Counted from the first letter of the stretch, positions 1-5,949 are shown. The stretch is DNA of 6,059 bases from Acetobacteraceae bacterium (GCA_947478535.1 CANJXD010000365.1:1-6059); one strand, 5' to 3'. Notes: generated by a model not told the origin, from the letters alone. Numbers and translations are program-made.

Positions 1-229
1 AAGGTGGAGGCGCAGCGCCTCTCGCTCGGCGAAACCAAGCGCCGCCTGGTCGACGTCACCGAGGCCAATGCCGCGCTCGACGAAATCGGCAGCACGATGC
101 GAGACGCGCTTCTGAACTGGCCTGCTCGCGTCTCCGGATTGATCGCCGCCGAGATCAGCGTCGACCCGCATCTGCTGCAGACCATCCTGCAGAGCCACAT
201 CAACGACCTGCTGACGGAGGCGGCCGGCC
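1..229 (+). pseudogene. Terminase small subunit (Nu1-like), C-terminal fragment
   Basis: The frame is open from the first base of the window, so the N-terminus lies outside it. About 75 residues look like the C-terminal part of phage Nu1-type small terminase subunits. There is a charged helix (EAQRLSLGETKRRLVD), then a segment resembling the family's 'xxMRDALLNWPARVSGLIA' helix, then a closing helix ending LLTEAA. In phages the protein recognises packaging sites and partners the large ATPase/nuclease subunit, whose fragment follows directly. The frame runs on to a stop at 730-732, but beyond about residue 76 it becomes arginine-rich out-of-frame translation of GpA and the next gene. The genuine gene therefore breaks at about 224-232. 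That junction lies in a tandem GGCC/GCCGGC run, suggesting deletion at short homology. The family assignment comes from remembered sequence patterns and context; no search was run. Confidence 0.6.
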
Positions 230-232
230 GGC

Positions 233-343
233 GTCGACGTCCAGGACGATCGCCTGGAATGCGACGTCTGGGGCTGGGCGGAGGGCTTCTCCTCCTGGCT
301 GGTCGATCACGTGGTGATCCGATGCGGTGCGCATTGCAATTAG
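233..343 (+). pseudogene. Terminase large subunit (GpA) fragment, left copy
   Basis: In the frame starting at 233, 29 codons (233-319) encode a conserved stretch of the GpA-type terminase large subunit: VDVQDDRLEC, then WGWAEGFSSWLVDH. This segment lies at the start of the C-terminal nuclease domain, and VDVQ(D)DRLE is its typical opening. Similarity stops abruptly at 319, and the frame meets TAG at 341-343 after eight unrelated codons. There is no start codon and no ATPase domain, so this is a scar and not a functional gene. The same 29 codons recur at 5679-5765 with 8 nucleotide differences. Seven are third-position silent changes and one is a Val/Leu change. Confidence 0.8.
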
Positions 344-372
344 CGGAACGCCGTGCTGCCGCGCTTTTCTTC

Positions 373-401
373 TTGACGCGGCAAACCTGCGCCGCGATCG
401 T
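373..401 (+). promoter_or_regulatory. Weak candidate promoter for the first binding-protein operon
   Basis: TTGACG (373-378) matches five of six bases of a sigma-70 -35 box. With a 17-nt spacer the -10 position is GATCGT (396-401), which is a poor match. It is the best candidate in the 134 nt between the GpA scar and the first intact gene. It would give a leader of roughly 45 nt before the ATG at 455. The call is speculative. Confidence 0.2.
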
Positions 402-454
402 CTCGCGGCACCCTTCCGACGCTCGCGCAATGCTGTGGCCCGGAGAAGACCAGC

Positions 455-1450
455 ATGATGTTTCCCCGCCCCCAGTTGATCGGACGCCGCGGCGCGCTGC
501 TCGGCCTCGCGGGTACCGCCGCGGCGCCGGCCGTCGCGCAGAACGAGCCTGCCTTCCCGACGCGCCCGGTGCGGATCATCGTCGGTTTCCCGCCGGGCCA
601 GTCCATAGACATCGTGACTCGCATCGTCGCCGAGCGGCTCGGTCCCGTTCTGGGCCAGCCTGCGGTGGTGGAAAACCGGCCCGGCGCCGGTGGGCGAATC
701 GGGTTCGAGGCGCTGAAGCGCGCGGCGCCTGACGGCTACACGCTCGGCTGCGGCAGCAACGGGCCGCTCACTGTCATCCCGACACTCTACGCCGACACGC
801 CCTACAACGTGGAGCGCGACCTGGAGCCAGTCGCGACTCTCGCGCACTCGCCCTACGTGCTGATCGTGCGGCCGGACTCGCCGATCCGCGACGTGGCGGG
901 GCTGCGCGCGCTGGCCGCCGCCCGTCCGGGCGCGCTCAGCTACGGCTCGCCCGGCGTGGGCACTATGCAGCACTTGATGGCGCAGATGCTTTCGACCGCG
1001 CTGAACGTGTCAATGCAGCACGTTCCCTATCGCGGCGGGCCGGAAGTGCTGACTGACATCCTCGGCGGGCGGCTTGACCTGGCGGTAGACAGCCTGCCCG
1101 GTGCGCTCGCGGCCATCCGCGGCGGGCAGGTGCGTGCCGTCGCGATCACCTCGGGCGGGCAGAACGAATTGCTGCCCGGCGTGCCGACGCTCGCCGATCT
1201 CGGCCTGCCTGACGTGCAGGCGAACGGGTGGTTCGGCATCCTAGCCCCTGCCGGCCTGCACCCGCGCATCTCGGCGCAGCTTTTCGCCGCCATCACGCAA
1301 GCAGTGAACTTGCCCGAGACAGTGGCCGCGCTCCGCGCCTCCGGCTTGTCGCCCTACGTGATCCCCGGCACAGAATTCCGCCAGATGATCCGCAACGACA
1401 CCGATCGCTTCCGCGAGGTCATCCGCGTCTCCGCCATCCAGGTCAACTGA
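455..1450 (+). CDS. Bug/TctC-family periplasmic solute-binding protein (first copy)
   Basis: Predicted 331-residue extracytoplasmic receptor of the tripartite tricarboxylate transporter (TTT) type. Family members bind small carboxylates, related acids or amides in the periplasm. The N-terminus is a signal peptide with an Arg-Arg pair (GRRGALLGLAG, residues 10-20), Tat-like, and a likely cleavage after APAVA (residue 28). Family landmarks follow in order: RPVRIIVGFPPG (37-48), VVENRPGAGG (71-80), APDGYT (91-96), YGSPGVGT (163-170) and HVPYRGG (189-195), then GQVRAVAITS. Length is normal for the family. GGAGA at 442-446 lies 8 nt before the ATG at 455; an adjacent ATG at 458 is an equally possible start. 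The usual pocket loop GGGSD/GGGTD reads GQSID (48-52), a subgroup difference that may alter ligand choice. The next gene starts 28 nt downstream, probably in the same operon. No TctA/TctB genes are in the window. Confidence 0.93.
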   Translation: MMFPRPQLIGRRGALLGLAGTAAAPAVAQNEPAFPTRPVRIIVGFPPGQSIDIVTRIVAERLGPVLGQPAVVENRPGAGGRIGFEALKRAAPDGYTLGCGSNGPLTVIPTLYADTPYNVERDLEPVATLAHSPYVLIVRPDSPIRDVAGLRALAAARPGALSYGSPGVGTMQHLMAQMLSTALNVSMQHVPYRGGPEVLTDILGGRLDLAVDSLPGALAAIRGGQVRAVAITSGGQNELLPGVPTLADLGLPDVQANGWFGILAPAGLHPRISAQLFAAITQAVNLPETVAALRASGLSPYVIPGTEFRQMIRNDTDRFREVIRVSAIQVN

Positions 1451-1478
1451 CGCCAGCCACCCGCACGAGGATACGCCC

Positions 1479-2480
1479 ATGCAGTCAGTCCACGTCTTCA
1501 TGACCATGGATTGCGAGCCGACCACGGCGACATCCCACCCCGACGCGACCGGTCCGCGCGACTGGGCGCATGGGGAACGCGCTGTGCGCGGCTGGTGGCG
1601 GCTCGCGCAGGAGCATGGCTACCCCGTCACCTTCTTCATCCACCCCGAGACCGCGATCGGGCAGGCGAAGCTTTGGCGCGAGTTGGAAGCGGAGGGCGCC
1701 TGCCTCGGCCTGCACATGCATCCCTGGAAGTATTCGATGTGGAAGCATGGCGGGAAGCGCTACCTGGCGCATTACGGTGGCCTGTCGGCTGAGGAACAGC
1801 ACGCGCTGCTGACTGAGGCCGGTGCGCTCTGGGCCGACGCGATCGGCCACCAGCCTCTCTGGTTCCGGCCCGGGACCTACTCCGCTAACGACGCGATCTT
1901 CGCGGTGCTGTCCTTGCTTGGCTACGCCGGCGGTTCGTGTTCCGCGCCGGGCCGCGTGTTGCCGGAGATGCAGGCGATCTGGACGGGCGCCGAACTCGAC
2001 CCGCACCGCGCTAATGCCGTCTTCCGGCAGATCGCGGGCGAGCTGGACTTTGTCAACGTGCCGCAGTCGATGGACATGTCGCGGCTGCTGGAAGGACGCA
2101 TCGGGCGGCGCATGTATGCCGATCTTAGACCCGACGTGGACTGGCCAGGCCAGTACGGCGCGGCCTGGTCCACCATCGCAACCAACATCCTGGCGCAGAC
2201 CATGGCGCGCAACCCCGCGGTCGGCACGATCGGCATCCAGACGCACAACCACTACGAGTATCTCGACCCCGACTCGCCGCAAGTGCATCGCCTGCGTGCC
2301 ATACTGGGCGAGGTGAAGAAGGCCGGCGATGCCGCGGGTGTCACGCCGGTCGGCTCGACACTGGCGGACATCGCGAAGGCGGTCGCGGAGACGCCGCGCG
2401 TAGTCGCACCATTCGTTGTCGAGGGCGCGATCTTCGAATCGCAGGGGCAAGTGCCGACGCTGGGATCTGCTCGGGCCTGA
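1479..2480 (+). CDS. NodB-fold (polysaccharide deacetylase/allantoinase-like) hydrolase
   Basis: Predicted 333-residue cytoplasmic protein; no signal peptide is visible. The NodB-like barrel features appear in the expected order. Motif 1 is MDCE (residues 10-13), with Asp11 in the metal/catalytic position. A TFF strand follows at 51-53, as in TFF-containing deacetylases. Motif 2 is LGLHMHPW (76-83), with a close His79/His81 pair in place of the longer classical HxxxH spacing. Motif 3 is FRPGTYSAND (129-138), with Arg130. A late THNHYEY (255-261) could supply the final histidine. The family contains polysaccharide N-deacetylases, cyclic-amide hydrolases such as PuuE allantoinase, and related metal-dependent amidohydrolases. 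The cytoplasmic location and the receptor partner favour a small-molecule substrate, but this is inference. GAGGA at 1467-1471 sits 7 nt before the ATG, supporting this start over in-frame ATGs at 1500 and 1506. It is the second gene of the operon with the upstream binding protein and resembles the protein at 3477-4379 in motif layout. Confidence 0.88.
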   Translation: MQSVHVFMTMDCEPTTATSHPDATGPRDWAHGERAVRGWWRLAQEHGYPVTFFIHPETAIGQAKLWRELEAEGACLGLHMHPWKYSMWKHGGKRYLAHYGGLSAEEQHALLTEAGALWADAIGHQPLWFRPGTYSANDAIFAVLSLLGYAGGSCSAPGRVLPEMQAIWTGAELDPHRANAVFRQIAGELDFVNVPQSMDMSRLLEGRIGRRMYADLRPDVDWPGQYGAAWSTIATNILAQTMARNPAVGTIGIQTHNHYEYLDPDSPQVHRLRAILGEVKKAGDAAGVTPVGSTLADIAKAVAETPRVVAPFVVEGAIFESQGQVPTLGSARA

Positions 2481-2630
2481 GGGCCTAGGCGGACCGCGCG
2501 CCGCAGTCGGTTCAGCTGGATATCGCGCAGGAGGGCCATTTTCGTTTCAATATCTTACCGCAAGCGGTGCGTGAATGCGGCGCGATCGAGGGATTCAGCG
2601 CCGATTGCGCTCCTTGCTCTGCTACATCAA
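2481..2630. other. Intergenic stretch, no intact gene recognised
   Basis: Start of a gene-poor zone of about 1 kb after the first operon. The + frame is open from the TAG at 2486-2488 and reads protein-like for about 30 codons (QLDIAQEGHFRFNILPQAV at about 2513-2569). I recognise no family in it. It merges into the frame of the decayed domain further on. A short inverted repeat ACCGC-AA-GCGGT lies at 2557-2568. No hairpin followed by a T-run is seen after the stop at 2480, so the operon's terminator is not identified. Confidence 0.35.
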
Positions 2631-2836
2631 GCCCAAGAAGAAGGCAGCAGCGTTCCATTCGCCGGTGCCGCCGTCGGGACTTCGTGCGCGCGTCGTTCAG
2701 CCTGGATCTGCAAGGCATCACCCTGACCGCTTCGGTCTCCGCCGCGGGGATCGTCTCAGTACGGCCCCAAAACGGGACGGCTGCCGCGGTGAACCCATGG
2801 AGCAGCACGCTACGGGTGCGGGTGGAGAAGCCATAG
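2631..2836 (+). pseudogene. Frameshifted remnant of a short phage-type structural/accessory domain
   Basis: Two frames join into one plausible protein end. Frame A (2631-2677) reads AQEEGSSVPFAGAAVG. Frame B (2678-2836) continues DFVRASFSLDLQGITLTA, then VSAAGIVSVRPQNGTAAAV, and closes with TLRVRVEKP and TAG. Restoring one base between 2677 and 2678 gives the continuous turn AAVGDFV. The pattern G(A)xxGDFVxASFSLDLQGITLTAxVSAAxxVxVRxQNGTG, ending TLRxRV, recalls a short C-terminal beta-rich domain seen in proteins of prophage-like regions in Proteobacteria. I know it only from memory and cannot name a Pfam family. The missing base and the lack of a convincing upstream gene body mark it as decayed. 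Its presence agrees with the phage debris at both window edges. Confidence 0.45.
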
Positions 2837-3083
2837 GCGCTGACGGACGCATCGGCTAGCGGCGCACGGCAGGGAGAAGTTGAGTGCGGCTCGCCGGGCA
2901 ACTTCGCAATGAATTCGCGCTGGCGTGTAGGCTCGTCCGCAGAGCTGATGGCGGGCGGCTCTTCGTGCCGGTGCTGGAGCCGTGCGCGCCGCAAGATGCT
3001 CGGCATGCACCAACCCTCCGCCAAGGGCGCCGGCCCTGCAACAAGCCGCGGTCTCCGGCTGACGCTTGCCGCCGCCTCGTCAA
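2837..3083. other. Unassigned intergenic DNA between two gene remnants
   Basis: These 247 nt contain only short or compositionally driven frames on both strands. One - strand frame is continuous with a 191-codon open stretch (2512-3087), but it lies antisense to the decayed phage-type domain and shows no family motif. A phrase such as SADEPTRQREFIAKLPGEP in that frame looks protein-like at about 2900-2960, yet I cannot assign it. No tRNA, terminator or insertion-sequence end was recognised. Confidence 0.3.
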
Positions 3084-3392
3084 TCAAGCGTTCGCAACGG
3101 CCTTCTCGATATGGTGGAGACGATGCCTGGTGAGGTCATTGGCGACCTCCCCCACAAGCTTGCCGGACAACGCCTTGCGGTAGTGCTTACGCATCTCGCC
3201 CAACATACGCGGCGCGGCAATGATGATTGGAGCGCCGATATGCCCGGCCAGAACCTGCGCGTTCAGCATCTCGGCGACTCCCGCCGCGAAGCCGTCCTCG
3301 TCCTGCTGGCTATCGTCGGGATTGGCAGCGCTGCTGTGGTGCCGGGCGCCTGAGCTGTCCGTGGTCGAATGCAGTGAGCGAGGCCAGACGGC
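3084..3392 (-). pseudogene. Host attachment family protein, truncated remnant
   Basis: Reading the - strand from 3392 down to the TGA at 3084-3086 gives about 100 residues. The last 92 or so match the alphaproteobacterial host-attachment-protein family as I know it. They show SSGARHHSSAANPDDSQ, then EDGFAAGVAEMLN, then IIIAAPRMLGEMRKHY, then KALSGKLVGEVANDLTRH, ending in IEKAVANA. Whole members are about 140-150 residues. The N-terminal third is absent: the frame is cut by TAG at 3393-3395, and the only ATG in the open stretch (3267-3269) would give just 61 residues lacking the SGARHH region. No ribosome-binding site fits. It lies antisense to the upstream region of the gene at 3477, so decay or rearrangement removed its 5' end. 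In some rhizobia the family is annotated as needed for attachment to host cells; its biochemical role is unclear. Confidence 0.72.
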
Positions 3393-3444
3393 CTAACCGG
3401 CGACTCGCCCGGAATCCAGTTGCGCCGCCGATTGAGGAGCATGC

Positions 3445-3468
3445 TATAACTACTTATCGTCCGGAGAG
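3445..3468 (+). promoter_or_regulatory. Candidate -10 box and Shine-Dalgarno site for the second NodB-like gene
   Basis: TATAAC (3445-3450) matches five of six -10 bases. It lies in an AT-rich island (CTATAACTACTTAT) that stands out from the GC-rich surroundings. The only upstream -35-like element is TTGCGC (3420-3425), with a long 19-nt spacer. GGAGAG (3463-3468) follows, 8 nt before the ATG at 3477, and selects that start. The leader would be about 20 nt. Confidence 0.35.
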
Positions 3469-3476
3469 CATGCGGC

Positions 3477-4379
3477 ATGGCAAGTCAGGAAGACGCCCTC
3501 GTCTACGTCGTCCCATCGCTCGACGTCTGCTGGGCGAATTTCGCGCCGATGCGGCAGCATCGCGGCTTCGTGGCCGAACCGCCGCCAGTGGCGCAATGTT
3601 GCGACGAGCTGGGTCGCGTCGTGGACCAGATTGGCCCGTTCCTGGAAGGCCAGTACGTGCTGGCGGTCCACACCGGCGCCTACAATCGCGATGCTTTCTA
3701 CCGCGAACCTTTCCTCGATCACTACCGCCGCGCGGTCGCTCAAGGGGCCGGCATTGCGATCCACCCTCATGAGGAAATCCGTGCCAAGGGCACCGGCCAC
3801 ATCACCGAGGACTATATGCGGGCGATGGTGCAGCAGCGGAAAGCAGAGCTGCTGGTCGGCGGTGTGACGCCGACCGCCTACAAGGGCGGCCATTTTTCCT
3901 ACCCTCCGTACATGACGCGGATCCTGGAGGAGGAAGGGCTGCACGTCGATTTCTCCGCCGCCCCCGGCTACAGCGAGCCGCGTTGCGATGCCAACTGGGA
4001 AGGCGTGCCTGCCGAAGGCGGTTACCTCTGCTACGAGGATCCGACCTGGCCGGCCGGCAGGGGCACGCGCTCAGCCGTGCTGGAAATGCCACTCGGCAAT
4101 GACGGCATGGGCGCGGTGGAGGAGGTCAACACGCTCTACAACGAGAAGACCGACCTTGCGAACCTGCTCCGGGTCTGGGATGCGATCGTGGCGCAGGCGC
4201 GGGCCGCCCGCCGGCCCTTTTTCGTACACTATCTCTTCCACAACACCTCGATCGCCGAGTCCCGCTGGTTGGATCAGTTCCGGCGCGTGATCGACCACGC
4301 GCGCAAGAACCACGGCGTGGTCGCAAGTCCCGCAACGGCGAAGGCGGCCTACGACAGGCTGCCGCTGGTCGCGGTCTGA
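3477..4379 (+). CDS. Divergent NodB-like (polysaccharide deacetylase superfamily) protein
   Basis: Predicted 300-residue cytoplasmic protein with the motif order of the NodB-like hydrolase at 1479-2480. A strand carries Asp16 (SLDVCW, 14-19). AVHTG at 63-67 follows. GIAIHPHEE (92-100) supplies the His96/His98 pair, equivalent to HMHPW in the other gene. YKGGHFSYPPYMTRILEEEG (135-154) aligns with its RPGTYSAND segment. DFSAAPG (158-164) matches SCSAPG there, and VHYLFHNTS (250-258) ends near the position of THNHYEY. The motif-3 arginine is replaced by KGG, so this may be a divergent subfamily with altered chemistry. Start choice rests on GGAGAG 8 nt upstream; an ATG at 3470 is in another frame. 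It does not share an operon with the first pair, being separated by about 1 kb of remnants. It converges on the second binding-protein gene with 3 nt between stop codons. Membership of the superfamily is fairly secure; substrate and activity are unknown. Confidence 0.8.
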   Translation: MASQEDALVYVVPSLDVCWANFAPMRQHRGFVAEPPPVAQCCDELGRVVDQIGPFLEGQYVLAVHTGAYNRDAFYREPFLDHYRRAVAQGAGIAIHPHEEIRAKGTGHITEDYMRAMVQQRKAELLVGGVTPTAYKGGHFSYPPYMTRILEEEGLHVDFSAAPGYSEPRCDANWEGVPAEGGYLCYEDPTWPAGRGTRSAVLEMPLGNDGMGAVEEVNTLYNEKTDLANLLRVWDAIVAQARAARRPFFVHYLFHNTSIAESRWLDQFRRVIDHARKNHGVVASPATAKAAYDRLPLVAV

Positions 4380-4382
4380 CGC

Positions 4383-5372
4383 CTACTCCGGCTGCAGCCC
4401 GGTGGCGCGGATCATCTCCTGCCACACGGTGCGCTGCTGGCGCATGAGCGCATTGAATTCAGACACGCTGCTCGGGAACGGGATGTTGCCATTGGCGCTC
4501 AGCCGAGCGATGAGCGACGGTTGCGTCAGCGCCTGGTTGATCACGGCATGCATGCGATTGACGATCGGTTCCGGAATCCCCTTCGGCCCCACGACCGCGG
4601 AGAAGCTGGGAAGGTCGTAATCCGGAACGCCCTGTTCCTGAACCGTCGGGAATTCCGGCGCCAGCGGCCAGCGCGTCGGGGATGTGACGCCCAGGGCACG
4701 GAGTTGGCCGGCCCGCACCGCCTGGATGACGCCGACATAGTTGTCGAACACCAGCTGAATGGTCCCGGCGATGATGTCCGCGAGCGCCGGTGCCGCGCCG
4801 CGGTATGGGACGTGCGTCAGCTCCACGCCGGTGCGCTGCATGAACAGGACGCCGAGCATATGGTTGGCGCCCCCTGCACCGGCCGATCCGTAATTCAGCT
4901 TGCCCGGATTGGCTTTCGCATAGGCGATGAGTTCCTGGATATTGTTGATCGGCAGTCCGGGATGCACGCAGACCACAGCGGTGCCGGTGGCAAACGTCGC
5001 GATGCAGGTGAAATCGTCGACGCCCTCGTAGCCCGGGCTCTTGAACAGCAGCGGCGCGCCGATATGAGAGGACGGGCTCGCCATCATGACCGTGTAGCCG
5101 TCCGGCGCCGACTGCGCGACAAACGCCGTGCCGATCGTCCCGCCAGCGCCAGAGCGATTGTCCACTACCACCGGTACGCCCAGCCCTTCTTGCAGGGCCT
5201 GCGCCTGCAGGCGCCCGGCGATGTCGCTCCCGCCACCCGGCGGGTAGGGCACGACGAGGCGGATGGGTCGGATCGGCCAAGTGCCGGTCCCCTGCGCAAC
5301 TGCGGGGCAGGCGAGCGGCGCTGCCATCACCGCTGGTAGGGCGAGCAGAGTACGACGGTGAACGGTGGGCAT
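4383..5372 (-). CDS. Bug/TctC-family periplasmic solute-binding protein (second copy)
   Basis: Predicted 329-residue TTT-type receptor. The open frame extends upstream to about 6035, but that part is the antisense of terminase DNA. The real start is the ATG at 5370-5372, with AAGGA (5383-5387) 10 nt before it and a signal peptide directly after it. The leader carries HRRTLLALPAVMAA (5-18), Tat-like, with cleavage likely after PAVA (residue 26). Landmarks are RPIRLVVPYPPGGGSDIAGR (35-54), VVVDNRSGAGG (68-78), APDGYT (89-94), YGSAGAGG (161-168), HVPYRGA (187-193) and then GQLRALGVTS. It keeps the standard GGGSD pocket loop, unlike the first copy. The two receptors are clearly diverged over the whole length, so this is not a recent duplication. 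Ligand unknown; no TctA/TctB is nearby. Its 3' end converges on the NodB-like gene. Confidence 0.94.
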   Translation of the reverse strand: MPTVHRRTLLALPAVMAAPLACPAVAQGTGTWPIRPIRLVVPYPPGGGSDIAGRLQAQALQEGLGVPVVVDNRSGAGGTIGTAFVAQSAPDGYTVMMASPSSHIGAPLLFKSPGYEGVDDFTCIATFATGTAVVCVHPGLPINNIQELIAYAKANPGKLNYGSAGAGGANHMLGVLFMQRTGVELTHVPYRGAAPALADIIAGTIQLVFDNYVGVIQAVRAGQLRALGVTSPTRWPLAPEFPTVQEQGVPDYDLPSFSAVVGPKGIPEPIVNRMHAVINQALTQPSLIARLSANGNIPFPSSVSEFNALMRQQRTVWQEMIRATGLQPE

Positions 5373-5412
5373 TCTACTCGGATCCTTCGAAGCGGCCAGC
5401 CGAAAGGAGGCA

Positions 5413-5441
5413 AGTAGAGCAACACCGTGCTCAGCGTTCAA
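5413..5441 (-). promoter_or_regulatory. Candidate sigma-70-type promoter of the second binding-protein gene
   Basis: On the - strand, TTGAAC (5441-5436) and TCTACT (5418-5413) are separated by exactly 17 nt. Each matches four of six consensus bases. The predicted leader is about 33 nt and contains the AAGGA site before the ATG at 5372. Spacing and placement are good, but the boxes are only moderate and GC-rich alphaproteobacteria use looser promoters. Confidence 0.35.
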
Positions 5442-5513
5442 GACCGTTTGAACATCGCATCCGGGGGGAGCGACCGGCTTCAGCACGCCTGCGATCTCCG
5501 GCAAGGCGTGACG

Positions 5514-5855
5514 TGGGCCCAGGGCAAGCCCGAGGACATCAAGACCTTCAAGAACACGGTCCTGGGCGAGACCTGGCAGGAGCAGGGCGAGGCGCCGGAT
5601 TGGGAGCGCCTTGTCGAGCGCCGCGAGGATCTCGCCATGGGCGTCGTGCCCACGGGCGCGCTGGTACTGACGGCGGCCGTGGACGTGCAGGACGATCGCC
5701 TGGAGTGCGACCTCTGGGGCTGGGCGGAGGGCTTCTCCTCCTGGCTCGTCGATCATGTTGTCATCACCGGCAGCCCGCGGGACCGCGAGCCCTGGGACGA
5801 GCTGGCGAAGGTGCTGGCACGAGATCGGCCCCGACACGGCGGTGGCGCCATGCGC
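5514..5855 (+). pseudogene. Terminase large subunit (GpA) fragment, right copy
   Basis: About 114 codons match the region of GpA that spans the end of the ATPase domain and the start of the nuclease domain. In order: QGKPEDIKTFKNTVLGETW, then a linker, then GVVPTGALVLTAAVDVQDD, WGWAEGFSSWLVDH and WDELAKVLARD, ending near GGGAMR. Full GpA proteins are about 600 residues; the whole N-terminal ATPase part with the Walker motifs is missing. The frame is open back to a TAG at about 5415-5417. A GTG at 5427 could start it, but the residues before 5514 do not look like GpA. Downstream the frame stays open to the window end, yet family similarity stops near 5855 and another frame takes over. The gene is therefore a remnant cut at both ends. 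Its central 87 nt duplicate 233-319. Confidence 0.78.
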
Positions 5856-5949
5856 GCCGTCGTCGAAAGCGACAAATGCTTCATGCCCGGCTACCAAGCC
5901 CTGGCCACCGGCCGCCACACCGAGTTCCTGGGCTGGCCGGCCCTCCAAC

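Noticed and set aside
4..732. 242-residue + frame from the GTG at position 4
   Set aside because: Only about the first 75 residues are protein-like (Nu1). The rest is arginine-rich out-of-frame reading of GpA and of the first receptor gene.
1485..2450. 321-residue antisense frame opposite the first NodB-like gene
   Set aside because: It is a GC-driven mirror frame without motifs; the + strand gene has clear family motifs and a good start.
2557..2568. Palindrome ACCGC-AA-GCGGT as an operator or terminator
   Set aside because: Five-base arms are expected by chance in GC-rich DNA, there is no T-run, and it is next to no intact gene start.
2512..3087. 191-residue - strand frame through the decay zone
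   Set aside because: No recognisable family and no convincing start. It is antisense to the decayed domain and ends in unassigned DNA.
3435..3449. Mini-ORF ATG-CTA-TAA preceded by GAGGAG upstream of the second NodB-like gene
   Set aside because: The Shine-Dalgarno-like sequence is 1 nt from the ATG, too close to work, and a two-codon frame is not evidence of regulation.
5304..5315. Cys22 in the signal peptide of the second receptor as a lipoprotein site (PLAC)
   Set aside because: The -3 position is Pro, not Leu/Val/Ile, and a standard AxA-type cleavage (PAVA) follows four residues later.
5402..5429. Perfect AAGGAGG at 5404-5410 on the + strand and a GTG at 5427 as the start of a terminase-derived gene
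   Set aside because: The spacing of about 16 nt is too long for translation initiation, and the predicted N-terminus does not resemble GpA.
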